DNA of 64,000 nucleotides from Flaccisagitta enflata (GCA_965153355.1 OZ231127.1:15686001-15750000), one strand, 5' to 3'; positions 32,264 through 45,938 are shown, counted from the first letter of the stretch. Notes: generated from the sequence alone by a model not told the origin. A program made the numbers and translations.

Positions 32264-33223
32264 AATGATCTTATCTTCGACTTCCCTAATTTTCCCATAC
32301 TCAATTCGATCTCTCCAATACTCTCTTCAACACGATTCTATCTGTTTCAAATTATCCCATTTACAAAAATTGTAAAATTTGCAGCAAACGGTTCAGAGTT
32401 GTAATTGTTTGTTTGGGGAAAATGGCCAAAAGAAAAATCCAGATGATTTATGCGTCATTTGTTTTCAATTTGCGTGGTTCCTAGCAACTCTTTGTCTCCA
32501 TTCCAGTAATTTCCTTTTTTTCTTACATAGTCTTTTTTTTTCGTTTAAAAAAATCCATCCAATCAAGTCCAAAGTAATTTCTTGTATTCCTTCACTTTCT
32601 TTGTCTCGCTTATTGAAACTAGAGCCTTTCCTCGTTTTTACTAACTGCATTTGAATTACTCAGTGCTTGTTAAATTCTTTCGTTAAAAAAAGACACCTTC
32701 CAATCAAGTTCAATGTAATTTCTCCTATTCCTCCACTTGCTTTGTCTTGCTTATTGAGACTAGAGAGTAGAGACTTTCTTCGTTTTTAAAAACTGCATTT
32801 TAATTACTCCTCTTTTTTTTCTCTCTTGCTTTGCCTCCTTTTGACGTGTAGTAGTACTCTTCTTGCATCTTTCAACCAATCTCTATCTGTTCTTCTGCTT
32901 CACCTCCTGTCCTCCCTCTGTGGCTTTGCCATAATGACGACGATGCCATACTTACTTTAAAACCTTCACACCGTACCACACCATACCATACCATACACCG
33001 TCTCTTTCTTTCATCTCTCACCTCTCTCTCTTTCATACCGTCAGTTTCTTGAACCTTCTACCTTCTCCTTTCATTGATTTCTCTAGAGTTAAATTTGTTT
33101 TTGGTAGTGTGCCACGCGACTCTACCGGTCGTTTTGTTCCTTCATGCATCAGTCAGACTTATGTCGGTCTGACTGTCTGTCTGTTCATTTATCTTTTCTT
33201 GTGCTTCTGAAGATTCATCTTTA
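32264..33223. other. Duplicated unique sequence, no gene established
   Basis: Matches 61793-62715 in copy B with small indels. T-rich, with a CCATACCATACCATACACCG short repeat near 32980-33000. A 72-bp segment around AATCAAGTYCAAWGTAATTT occurs twice (about 32555-32660 and 32690-32800). A deletion in copy B removes part of the first. Confidence 0.7.
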
Positions 33224-34396
33224 CGGTCTGTTTTTTCATGTTTGTAATTTTCTACGACGACGTAACTCTGAACTCTTTACTTTTAGAGATAATCAAATTC
33301 TGAAAAAAGTTCCTGAAACATATTGTAAATGCATTTAATGATGAGTAATTCCCTGGTCTTTTTCACAAAAATTTGACCCTTTGATCATTTATGGAACTAG
33401 ATGTCATCATATCTTGATCGTATGAATGTTGAAACAACATTGCCCTTACAAGAGGAGGCCAGAATTCTCCAATTTACAAAGGAAGAAAGCCTTGCAAACT
33501 TCCAATGCTCACAATTATCCTTTACTATCAACAAAAAAAAATGTTACCTGACAAAAATATCAGCTTGACTGCATATCTCATTAGTAAAGAGTCGGACAAG
33601 CCTATACCGTTTCATTTACACGAAATATCTTACAAAAGTAACAATCAAAGATTTCTAATGTACTGGCGCAAGTACAGGCACTAGCAATATTGATTAGAAA
33701 ACCATATCTTTAGAGGCAAGAATCGAGGTATTCTCTACCGGCATTCTCTACCAAGGTACTGATACTTATGGAAGTTGAAACAACATCGCCCTCACCAAAG
33801 GAGGTCAGAATTCTCCAATTTAGAAAGGGCCTTTGAGAAAATCTGAGAATTGGACTGTTTCCCCTTTAAATTGCTCTCATTTTAAAACGGTTTCAGCTAC
33901 TGACACCAGATTGGTCTCAAATGGAAGGTATTTTGAAGTAGTTTTTGAAACAACCTCAATTTAAATGCTCATTCGATATCTGAGAAGGTTAGCTGTACTT
34001 TGAATCTACTCTTCATCAAAATTTTGATCGAAAAATCAACTGATTTCATTCTTAACGTGATGTACCCTTGAGGGAAAGTTTCCCTCTTTGTATTTATTGG
34101 AACTACTGCAAATTAGCTTAAATTTGAAACCAATCTGATATTTCTAGCTCAATTCGCTAAGAAATAAGAGCAACATAAAGAAATCTTTTGCGCTGAAAAC
34201 TGCTGAAAATGGTGATTTTTAGCCAAATTTGCACATCATTTCTTCATCAGTGAAAAGGTTCAAATTCTTGTAGAAAAGTCCCAGAAATTACACATTATAA
34301 AATGCATTTCCATTATCTTTCAGGAAACTCAGAATTTGATTATCTCTAAAACTTTTTGAGTTAGGTTGTCATAGACAATCTTGAAAAATCATACTG
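33224..34396. mobile_element. TA-flanked long foldback element, CGGTCTG/CATACTG ends
   Basis: Left CGGTCTGTTTTTTCATGTTT, right CTTGAAAAATCATACTG, TA at 33222-33223 and 34397-34398. Arms match those of 30654-32204. It contains two direct copies of GAAACAACATYGCCCTYACA (about 33430 and 33778) and two inverted copies of the CCAGATTGGTCTCAAAT block. The left part continues into copy B (62716). Confidence 0.83.
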
Positions 34397-34814
34397 TAAT
34401 TCCCATTTTCTTATTCTAAAGACTAAAGTTTCTTTCTTTTTTTTCTTTTTTTGGTCATTTTTTGCTGCTTAAACGTTTGTTTTTCGATTCTTTTTGGTAA
34501 TTTCTTTAAAATTTTTGGAGTCAAATGGAAAGAGTGTTAGTCCCTATCACACGTCTCTTGCTCACAATTTTTTTTTTCACGCAATTTTGCTATTTTCTAT
34601 CATTTGAAGAAGGCCATGTTGTCCTCGTGGACTTGTCCTTCTTCCTCGTCTTTCTCTCTTTCTGTTTTTTACCTCCGATTGCTTTTCCTTCAAACGCGTC
34701 AGAATAAGAAAACCAGAATCAACGGAACGAAAATTCCCTCAGAGAAAAAGAAAACGCGACCAAAAAAGAAAAAAAAAAGGAAAATGGCTTTTAAAAAATG
34801 CACGTAAGAAAAAA
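34397..34814. other. No gene recognised
   Basis: T-rich then A-rich sequence. Short frames near 34525-34807 have no domain I recognise. Confidence 0.45.
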
Positions 34815-34935
34815 CAAGGCCAAATAGGCCAAGAAGGTGCGCCATGTGGATCGTCGAACGAACGCGTTACTCGACCAACCAGCCGAGGGACACAGCTGAA
34901 CTGATCGAGAAAAAGACATGCCTTAGTCACAGCGA
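34815..34935 (-). mobile_element. Diverged hairpin-element relative
   Basis: Begins CAAGGCCAAATAGGCCAAG preceded by A6, contains GGTGCGCCATGTGG and GACCAACCAGCCGAGGGACA. It shares the CAAGGCC end and a GACC-type tract with the main family, and the TAGGCCAA motif with 35528-35625. Boundaries on the right are unclear. Confidence 0.5.
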
Positions 34936-34978
34936 GCCGCGAAAGATTGAACTGTACAGTAGTAGATTGTAAAGCGAA

Positions 34979-35055
<77 letters not shown>

Positions 35056-35083
35056 CAACAACAACAACAACAACAACAACAAC
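34979..35083. repeat. (AAC)n microsatellite
   Basis: About 35 AAC repeats with one phase break near 35055. Confidence 0.97.
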
Positions 35084-35527
35084 ATGAGATGCGCAAACTG
35101 ACGGACAAACCGAAAGACCAACAACTACAGTAATATAGAGCGGTCGCTTTTAAACGACTATAAATGACACAACGGCGGGAAGAAAAGGCAAGAAAGGGAG
35201 ATTTAGAATGAAGCTCGGCAATGATCCGGCGCCCCATAATAAAGTAAATGCTTACAACGGAGGGAGGAAAATAAGAAATAAAGATGAAATATGTAAAGCG
35301 AGAACCGAGAAGAGACGAAAAGTAATCTCGATGTAAGAAAAGATATGTACATAATGAAATGTTGTGGTAGTAACACCGAAAACGATGAATAAATGAAAAT
35401 GTCGAGATGTCTAAGACGTTTTTCGTGATTGCAAAAGACACAGAAAAAAAGATAGCTCGGGAGGAATAAATAATAGAGAGAATCAGAGAAAACAGAGAGA
35501 GAGAGGAAAAAAAAACACTAAAGATCA

Positions 35528-35625
35528 CAAGGCCCTGTAGGCCAATACTTACGCCAGGTAGCTCGCCAAAGGTGACTGACAGACAGACTGACAGACTGAA
35601 AAACATGGCCTTTAATAGAGACATG
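35528..35625 (-). mobile_element. Diverged hairpin-element relative, GACAGACTG tract
   Basis: CAAGGCCCTGTAGGCCAATA, GGTAGCTCGCC, then a GACTGACAGACAGACTGACA tract and GGCCTTTAATAGAGACATGC. The order (CAAGGCC end, centre, four-base tract, TAATAGAG) parallels the main family, where the last motif is CCTCTTATAGAG. Confidence 0.6.
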
Positions 35626-36120
35626 CTTTGGTAGACGTAATATCGGGTGTTTGAATAAAAATTGTAAAGGTTTTCTATTGAATATGCACACTATGGCGCA
35701 TATAGAGATGCAAACAAGGTACCATTTGATAGAGGTCAGTCTGATTGACATTTTGGTGTATGGTGTTTTGTTTTTCCAATAAAAATTTCAAAGTAAATCA
35801 TGGTTAAAAACTTCCCCAAATCAAACTTTCAGCAAAAACCAGTAGAAAAACGCTGTTTCCCTATTAAAATCTCCTCTTTAAGCTTTGCTAAGGGCCACTT
35901 AAACACAAGCTACTGCAGAAATCTTTTGAATTTATACTCTTGGAACAAAGATCTGGACACCAAAAAAAAAAAAACCGCACATTTCTAGCTTCTCTCGTTA
36001 CAGACACAATTTTTTTTCAAACACCTGTTATTGAGGCTCGCCTTGACAACAATACCCTTACGCTCAACGCATTAATGTGGGTGCAAATCTTGACTACAAT
36101 TCCATGGAGAATTCCATAGA
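35626..36120. other. No gene recognised
   Basis: AT-rich, with an A12 run near 35962. No exon-like segment or RNA gene. Confidence 0.45.
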
Positions 36121-36335
36121 CAGTCAGTGTACAAAGCACTATTTGTGAATATATGACATGGTTGATATTGATCTAACTCTCTGATTATATATAAAATATT
36201 GTACATAACGTTTGGCTTTTAAAATTTCAGCAGGCTGCAATGCTACCAAATTGATGAAAATCTGTTGTTTAACCAGTAAACTAGATCAATATTAACATGT
36301 GATATATTCATTAGAAGTGTTTTGTCCGCTAACTG
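36121..36335. mobile_element. Short CAGTCAGTG-ended MITE
   Basis: CAGTCAGTGTACAAAGCACT and the inverse AGTGTTTTGTCCGCTAACTG, followed by TA at 36336-36337; the left flank is GA. A deletion derivative of the 1563-2089 family, with the interior GATCTA/TAGATC arms still paired. Confidence 0.8.
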
Positions 36336-38068
<1,733 letters not shown>

Positions 38069-38239
38069 GAGAGAAAGGAAATACGTATGCGTAGTATGGT
38101 GTCATGGAATTTCTGAGAGACGGACTTCTTTTTTTTTTTCTTCAGGTTTCCATTTTGGATTGGATCGAGGTCGTGACATGTCGTAACCCCGATAAAAGAA
38201 TTCGTTCACACGAAAAATAACAACACCGGTGTGAAAAAG

Positions 38240-38283
38240 GGCAACGATAGCGACGACGACGACTAAAACGACGACGATGACGA

Positions 38284-38322
<39 letters not shown>

Positions 38323-38325
38323 TGT
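38240..38325. repeat. (GAC)n with GAT variants
   Basis: GACGACGACG-type repeat ending in GGCGGCGGTG, within a GC-richer stretch to about 38390. No splice-bracketed frame seen. Confidence 0.88.
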
Positions 38326-38499
38326 CGCCGCTTCCTCCGCCATCACTGCTTCGTGCGCCGGCGTCGTTCCCTTTACTGAAAAACCGGTGACAAAATGAAA
38401 CTTGTGCCGTTTCTCTCCTTCTCTCTCACTCACTCTCAATCTTCGGCAAAATAAACGCGACGATCATATTACCATAACAACAACCACCACATCACCACT

Positions 38500-38599
<100 letters not shown>

Positions 38600-39599
38600 G
38601 GAGTGAATAAGTACGAGAACAGCAATGTATCAGTGCGATAAGGAGCTTCAAATTGCCATCACAAACATCAACAACATCATCACTATGGTCATAACCCGAG
38701 TTATCTCCATCAGGCCATCTTTAACACAATCAAGCGCTTTTCTGAAAACACGCACATGGACCACATCCATATTTTCAGCTTGGATATAGTGTTCCATCTG
38801 TCACACGACGCGATTCAACGCCTTTGGCAGTGATAAAATGGCGGATTTTTTGTGTGACGAGTTGACATATGGTGGAGATAAAACTTGAACTTGAGTAACA
38901 AGGAAATAAAGGGGCCACAATATGTCCTTCAGTCTTTTTACACGTTCTCTTCAGATACGAGTCTTAAACATGTGCTGTTGAGATGAAAGGCGGATATGAG
39001 ACCTTCATAAATGCTTCGACATATAATCTCTTCTACCTACCTACCTACCTACCTACCTACCTTCCTACCTACCTGGGAAAAACATCCATTTCCTCATGAA
39101 GTTTCACAGCGAAACTAGAGGTGAAAAAAACGCAACTTAACAAAAAAGAAGGCACAACGAAAACGGAGACATAAAGATGCGAAAATATTTTGAGTAAAAA
39201 AAGGATGAAAACATCAAATTCTCAACAAAAAAAAAATGCGACGAAATGCGAAGAAATGAACAAAAAAGAAAAGAAGGAAGGAAACGTTATGTGAATAAAT
39301 AAAAAGAATAAAAAGTAGACGAGCTATTGCATAGAAGGAGTAAAACGATAACGGGAAAAGAAACGAGAAAAAAACACGCGGGGGTGAAAAAGAAGGTGCG
39401 GGTCAGAAGAAGGTCGAAAAGTAGACGTACTTTAAGTCTGTCAGTTACGCCAAAAGAAGTTGTTGTAGTAGATGGAAAGGCAGAGGCAGAAAAAAAGAAG
39501 AAAAAAAGAGGAAGAGAAAGAAGGACGAGAAGCAGCTATGTCGCTTTTTGAAGAACGTATCTATTCAAAGCTGTGACGTATCTGTAACTGTGTTTGCCA
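38600..39599. other. No gene; includes (CTAC)n
   Basis: A (CTAC)n tract lies at 39033-39074. A 74-codon Lys/Arg-rich plus-strand frame (39327-39551) is open, but its region is simply A/G-rich and no splice or start context supports it. Confidence 0.5.
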
Positions 39600-39770
39600 C
39601 TACATTTTGGGAAAGGCCAACACGGATACAAATTTCCAATCATCAAGCTTTCTGATCTAACTGAGTTTCGGGAAAAGCCAACACGGATACAAATTTTCAA
39701 ATATTCAATCATACACTTGCATGGTCTAACTCAGTTTTGGGGAAGGCCAACACGGATAAAAGACGGACAA
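39600..39770. repeat. Three-copy 62-71 bp repeat, AAGGCCAACACGGATA
   Basis: TTTNGGGAAAGCCAACACGG followed by ATACAAATTTNCAA and CTAACTNAGTTT, three copies with different spacing. Outside any recognised element. Confidence 0.82.
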
Positions 39771-40999
<1,229 letters not shown>

Positions 41000-41184
41000 A
41001 GTCGCGTGCACGCGACTCTATAACCCGCTTTGTCCGTCGGTTGGTCGGTCGGTCGGTTGGTTGGTCACACTTTACTTTTTTTTATGATTTTATTTCTTTA
41101 ATCTCTTGCCAAAATGGTCTGGTGACCTCAAATATAGCTCCTGCCCACCCTCACGCGACTTCGGTAGCCGTGTATCCGGCCTTG
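41000..41184 (+). mobile_element. Hairpin-(GTCY)n element, full length
   Basis: Hairpin 41000-41017 is the perfect palindrome AGTCGCGTGCACGCGACT, then CTATAACCCGCTTTGTCC, a GTCGGTTGGTCGG tract, TCACACTTTACTTTTTTTTA, GGTCTGGTGACCTCAAATA, CTCCTGCCCACCCTCACGCG and CCGTGTATCCGGCCTTG. T5 precedes it. Plus-strand counterpart of 23202-23385. Confidence 0.93.
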
Positions 41185-41239
41185 TTATTTTGCATCCACG
41201 AAACATTGGTTGAAAACAACGCTTATTGATCAACTTTTA

Positions 41240-41411
41240 CACAGCTACCCATTTCGCGTGTGGGTTGGCAGAGACAATGATGAAAATGGCCAATCAAATA
41301 TTTGGGCTGGGGCAGTGACACAAAGAACGACCGACCGACCGACCAACCAACCGACCGACTAACTGACCGACCGACCGACCGAGTTATTGAGTCGCGTAGC
41401 ACTAGACTGAA
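41240..41411 (-). mobile_element. Decayed hairpin-(GTCY)n element
   Basis: ACAGCTACCCATTTCGCGTG, GGGCTGGGGCAGTGACAC, a long GACCGACCGACC/AACC tract (41326-41384) and AGTCGCGTAGCACTAGACT, where the second stem half is broken. It ends about 45 bp upstream of the exon-like segment. Confidence 0.75.
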
Positions 41412-41455
41412 AGCATCAAGCTACCATCTCTTCCTGTCTCTCCCTCTTCCCTCAG

Positions 41456-41582
41456 ACATCGGCGGTGGCGGTGCCGAAGATTCGTCTTCCTCGTCAATGC
41501 GCCGAAGATCTTTCCGGTTCTGACGGCGAAGACTCGGAAGGCGAACTCGACTCGGCCATTGCTCAAGGCGGAAGATATGGCG
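41456..41582 (+). CDS. Exon-like segment, acidic Ser/Asp/Glu protein fragment
   Basis: The only segment here with good splice context. The 3' splice site is a 26-base pyrimidine tract ending CCTCTTCCCTCAG (41455). The 5' splice site is GCG|GTAAGAT (41582/41583). It is 127 nt long. Frame 1 reads T-S-A-V-A-V-P-K-I-R-L-P-R-Q-C then an acidic part with SGSDGEDSEGELDS and GGRYGG, and exits in phase 1. Frame 2 is also open (Arg/Lys-rich); frame 3 has a stop. Frame 1 is preferred because it looks like a disordered, CK2-site-rich region. I do not recognise the protein, and no other exon of it is identified in the window. Its last ~45 nt are tandemly amplified downstream. Confidence 0.6.
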
Positions 41583-43200
41583 GTAAGATGACAATTACTC
41601 ACTCACTCACTCACTCACTCACTCACTCACTCACTCACTCACTCACTCACTCACTCACTCACTCACACACTCACTCACTCACTCACTCGGAAGGCGAACT
41701 CGACTCGGCCATTGCTCAAGGCGGAAGATATGGCGGTAAGATGACAACTCACTCACTCACTCACTCACTCACCACCACTCACCACCACCTCACCACTCAC
41801 CACCACCACTCACCACTCACCACTCGGAAGGCGAACTCGACTCGGCCATTGCTCTGGAAGATATGGCGGTAAGATGACAATTACTCACCACTCACTACCA
41901 CCACCACCACCACCACCACCACTCACTCACACACTCACTCACTCACTCACTCGGAAGGCGAACTCGACTCGGCCATTGCTCAAGGCGGAAGATATGGCGG
42001 TAAGATGACAATTACTCACTCACTCACTCACTCACTCACTCACTCACTCACTCACTCACTCACACACTCACTCACTCACTCACTCGGAAGGCGAACTCGA
42101 CTCGGCCATTGCTGAAGGCGGAAGATATGGCGGTAAGATGACAATTACTCACTCACACACTCACTCACTCACTCACTCGGAAGGCGAACTCGACTCGGCC
42201 ATTGCTTAAGGCGGAAGATATGGCGGTAAGATGACAATTACTCACTCACTCACTCGGAAGGCGAACTCGACTCGGCAATCGCTCAAGGTGGAAGATATGG
42301 CGGTAAGATGACAATTACTCACTCACTCACTCACTCACTCACTCACTCACTCACTCACTCACTCACTCACTCACTCACTCGGAAGGTGAACTCGACTCGG
42401 CCATTGCTCAAGGCGGAAGATATGGCGGTAAGATGACAATTACTCACTCACTCACACACTCACTCACTCACTCACTTGGAAGGCGAACTCGACTCGGCCA
42501 TTGCTGAAGGCGGAAGATATGGCGGTAAGATGACAATTACTCACTCACTCACACACTCACTCACTCACTCACTCGGAAGGCGAACTCGACTCGGCCATTG
42601 CTCAAGGCGGAAGATATGGCGGTAAGATGACAATTACTCACTCACTCACTTGGAAGGTAAACTCGACTTGGCAATCGCTCAAGGCGGAAGATATGGCGGT
42701 AAGATGACAATTACTCACTCACTCACTCACTCACTCACTCACTCACTCACTCACTCACTCACTCACTCGGAAGGTGAACTCGACTCGGCCATTGCTCAAG
42801 GCGGAAGATATGGCGGTAAGATCGCAATTACTCACTCACTCACTTGGAAGGTAAACTCGACTTGGCAATTTCTCAAGGCGGAAGATATGGTGATAAAATG
42901 ATACTAACTCACTCACTCACTCACTCACTCAGAAGGCACACTCGACTCGGCAATCGCTCAGGGCGAAAGAAAAGGTGGTAAGATGACACTCACTTACTCA
43001 CTCACTCACTCACTCACTCACTCACTCACTCACTCACTCACTCACTCACTCGGAAGGCAAACTCGACTCGGCCATTGCTCAAGGCGGAAGATATGATGGT
43101 AGAATGACATTCACTCACTCACTCACTCACTCACTCAGTCACTCAGTCAGTCACTCACTCACTCAGGGTGGAAAATATGGCGGTAAGATTACAACAAACA
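41583..43200 (+). repeat. Exon-tail/splice-donor cassette array separated by (ACTC)n
   Basis: Fifteen derived copies of the exon's 3' tail (GGAAGGCGAACTCGACTCGG, CCATTGCTCAAGGCGG, AAGATATGGCG) plus donor GTAAGATGACAATT, each followed by (ACTC)n of 3-21 repeats. Copies start near 41690, 41824, 41951, 42086, 42178, 42255, 42380, 42477, 42574, 42650, 42769, 42844, 42931, 43051 and 43163. GTAAG is kept in 13 of them; it is lost near 42890 and weakened near 43100. Units are nearly identical at the left and more mutated at the right. Confidence 0.9.
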
Positions 43201-43224
43201 TTGTTTATTTTGTACTAGATCTTT

Positions 43225-43390
43225 TAGAGAAACGGCAGGTTACCCATGTTGCTAGTGGGTGTGCGGAGGCAGAGATGAATTAAGCTATCTAAGCAATTGG
43301 GCATAGGCAGTGATGTAAAAAAAAATGTTAATGTGGAAACAGCAATGTGAGAGGGACCAACCAACCTACAGACGGACTGACATGTTTTTT
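43225..43390 (-). mobile_element. Strongly decayed hairpin-element relic
   Basis: GGTTACCCATGTTGCTAGTG, GGTGTGCGGAGGCAGAGATG, GGGCATAGGCAGTGATG and GACCAACCAACCTACAGACG follow the order of the family's minus-strand copies. Hairpin and CAAGGCC end are not recognisable. Confidence 0.5.
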
Positions 43391-43475
43391 CTGGTTGAAA
43401 GCTATTGAAAAAACACTATGAAGTAGCATGTGATATCCAGGATAGTATCAAAGAAAGTACATTCTCTTTTTTCAT

Positions 43476-43553
43476 TCACTCACTCACTCACTCACTCACT
43501 CACTCACTCACTCACTCACTCACTCACTCACTCACTCACTCACTCGCTCGCTC
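43476..43553. repeat. (ACTC)n microsatellite
   Basis: About 19 ACTC repeats, about 280 bp beyond the cassette array and of the same motif and strand. Confidence 0.96.
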
Positions 43554-44204
43554 ACGGTTTCGCACTTGAACTGACTAAACATTGTATAAAGCGAATGACG
43601 TTAAAAAAAGGTGAAAAAGCAGAATTGATTAGCAAATGCGAGCTTGGCTGAACTAACTGAAAGAAAGAGAATAACAAGAGCAGGAAGTGGGTTCCCTGTA
43701 TTATTCTACGTCATATTCTCATTGCAGAACCGTCCTCAAGTTACTTTGACCGTCCGTCGTCTCTTGGACTGTCCGTCAGTTTGTCTTTCACACATGTTCT
43801 TTTTTTTTCTTTTTTTTCAAAATTCGATAACAATGAGTGACAGAATTTTTTTTTCAATTTGTCTCTTGCGACCTTCTGATGACCTTTTTTCCACGGCGTA
43901 ACTGGTCCAATCCTCCATTGTTCTCATAATAACGCGAGCGAAACGGTTGATTATCTGATGTCATCATCACGTCATACCACCTGTAGGACAGAGGCATTTT
44001 TCTTATCTTGCTTTCATTTGTTGTTGTGGATTCTTGTTGTGGATGCCATTCTTCGGTTTGGCATGTTTATTTCCCAGTTGTGGGCGTAGCCAAGCTGCTT
44101 TTGTTTTCACCATCATTTCCTCTTTAGAAATGTGACGATGTTCGAGCCATAATATTCTGAAAAGCCACGCGACGAGATTCTCTCGCATCATCAGCGTTGT
44201 TTGC
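43554..44204. other. No gene established
   Basis: A GACCGTCCGTCG..GACTGTCCGTCAG stretch (43748-43780) may be a remnant GTCY tract. No exon-like segment with both splice signals. Confidence 0.45.
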
Positions 44205-44385
44205 CATTTTCAATTTCTTTTTCTTTTCTTTGTTTGCCATTTTTCAATTTCCTTTTATTTTGTTCCTTTTATTTTCTTTGTTTGCCATTTTTAAATTTCT
44301 TACTCTTTACTTTGTTTATCATTTTCAATATCTTTTTCTTGTCTTTTTTTTTCCATTTTGAAATTTCTTTCTCTTTGTCTATTTG
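44205..44385. repeat. ~45 bp repeat, TTTGCCATTTTCAATTTCTTT
   Basis: Four or five units containing TTTGCCATTTTNAATTTC and a TTTTCTTTGTTT filler. The family fragment TGTGCCCCTGCCCACCCGTC lies just beyond at 44441-44462. Confidence 0.8.
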
Positions 44386-44515
44386 TCTTTGACTGTGAGT
44401 TTGAAGGTAGTTGTGGGAGGGGAATGTGGAAGGGAGGGGGATGTGCCCCTGCCCACCCGTCCGTGATGATATTGTAACCCTACGTTACTCGCTTTTTTCT
44501 TTGTTGTCCTTTTTT

Positions 44516-45078
44516 AGGTGCGCCATAGCACCTCTATAAGAGGCTCTGTCCGTTGGTTGGTTGGTCGGTCGGTTGGTTGGTCGGTCACGCTCGAGTTGCA
44601 AATCGCAGAAAATGTTTAATATCTCTCAAAAAATCATATCCTTTGTCATGCATGTTATTTGTCATTTCAATGATTGTCATATTCAGCTACGGATAGGTCT
44701 GATGGAGACAGTCCGTTGGTCTGTCAGTCAGTTCGTTGCTCTAGAGTGAAAAATTGCTGAAGATGTTTAAATTCTCATGGAAAACTCATCTTGAGCGTCA
44801 TTCATCCATTATCATATTCAGCTACAGTTAGGTTTGATAGAGCCAGTCCGTTGGTCTGTCAGTCATCTCGTTGCTCTAGAGTGAAAAATCGCAGATGATG
44901 TTTAAATTCTCATGGAAAACTCATCTCGTTCATCAATCATGTTACTGGTCATTTCATTCATTATCATATTTATCTACGGTTAGGTCAATAGAGCTTGGGA
45001 TAGGTATGATAGAGCTAGGGATAGGTCTAAGAATTAGTAACGCCAGGCGCACCGTCTTGGCCCGTGTATCCGGCCTTG
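44516..45078 (+). mobile_element. Long hairpin element with tandem core repeats
   Basis: Hairpin 44516-44533, stem AGGTGC / GCACCT, loop GCCATA, then CTATAAGAGGCTCTGTCC and a GTTGGTTGGTCGG tract. The interior has three ~135-160 bp core units, each starting near GTCCGTTGGTCTGTCAGTC and containing AAAATCGCAGA(A/T)GATGTTTAA and TCATTCATTATCATATT. Then GATAGAGCTAGGGATAGG and CCGTGTATCCGGCCTTG. Tandem core plus tetranucleotide tract recalls the bivalve pearl layout. Confidence 0.88.
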
Positions 45079-45144
45079 TTTCAGTGATTCTCTTTTCTCG
45101 GTTTTATCTTTGATTCCAATTCTATCGCCCAGACTAAAGAAAAA

Positions 45145-45344
45145 CAAAGCCGGATACATGGCTACCCCAGTCGCGTGCGGGTGGGCAGGGGCAGTTTTTG
45201 AGGTCACTTGATCTTTTGGGCAGGAGCAATGAGGCCAAAAACCGCAAAAAAACAAAAAAAAAGTAAAGTGTGACCGATGGACGGACGGACGGACAGACGG
45301 ACGGTCAAAGCGGGGTGTAGAGTCGCGTAGCACGCGACTAAAAA
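45145..45344 (-). mobile_element. Hairpin-(GTCY)n element, full length
   Basis: CAAAGCCGGATACATGGC, GTCGCGTGCGGGTGGGCAGG, TTGAGGTCACTTGATC, GAGCAATGAGGCC, GTAAAGTGTGACC, GACGGACGGACG tract, AAAGCGGGGTGTAG and hairpin 45321-45339 (AGTCGCG, loop TAGCA, CGCGACT) then AAAAA. It faces the long copy at 44516-45078. Confidence 0.93.
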
Positions 45345-45846
45345 GAAGAAGAAAAGAAAAAGAAGAGAGGCAAAAAAAAAAAAAAAAAAAGGAGATTTAA
45401 CAAAAGCATCGATTTTGTTTAACCAAATTTGTATGCGTCCTCTAATATTAGATCCAGTTTAAGGTCTTAAATCTCCATTACCCAGCCAGTCTGATAGAGC
45501 CCGCGGACGATTTTATGAGCGCGTGTTTTCGATTTTATGACTGAGTGTATCCATATTCCATATGTTTATGAAGATGCATCCTTTCTTATTGTAAATGAAG
45601 CAAAAAAGGGGGATATGTCAGCGTCACTGACCCTGCCCAATAGCACTCGACGTTTTTGCATACGGTCTTCAATCTTCATACTTCTCATCTTGTCTGAAAG
45701 CAACACTGATGGAGAGAAAAAAGATGGAAAGGGAAATATTTCCATCAGAAAGTGCGAGCTTGATTATACCAATAATTATGGCGAGTAGGCCGACCATTAA
45801 TTTCCCCTCTTTTCTCCTCACAAGTTTCTATCGGTATTGAATTCCT
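45345..45846. other. No gene established
   Basis: Contains an 83-codon plus-strand open frame (45537-45788) of normal amino-acid composition, but no recognisable domain or splice context. I leave it as non-genic. Confidence 0.4.
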
Positions 45847-45938
45847 TTTCTTATCTTTTCTTTTCTTTTCTTTTCTTTTCTTTTCTTTTCTTTTCTTTTC
45901 TTTTCTTTTCTTTTCTTTTCTTTTCTTTTCTTTTCTTT
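45847..45938. repeat. (CTTTT)n microsatellite
   Basis: About 18 copies of the pentamer TTTTC. Confidence 0.97.

Noticed and set aside
39327-39551. 74-codon Lys/Arg-rich frame resembling an SR-type segment
   Set aside because: The region is A/G-rich throughout, and no convincing acceptor, donor or start context is seen.
45537-45788. 83-codon plus-strand frame
   Set aside because: No recognisable domain, no splice or promoter context; length is within chance expectation.
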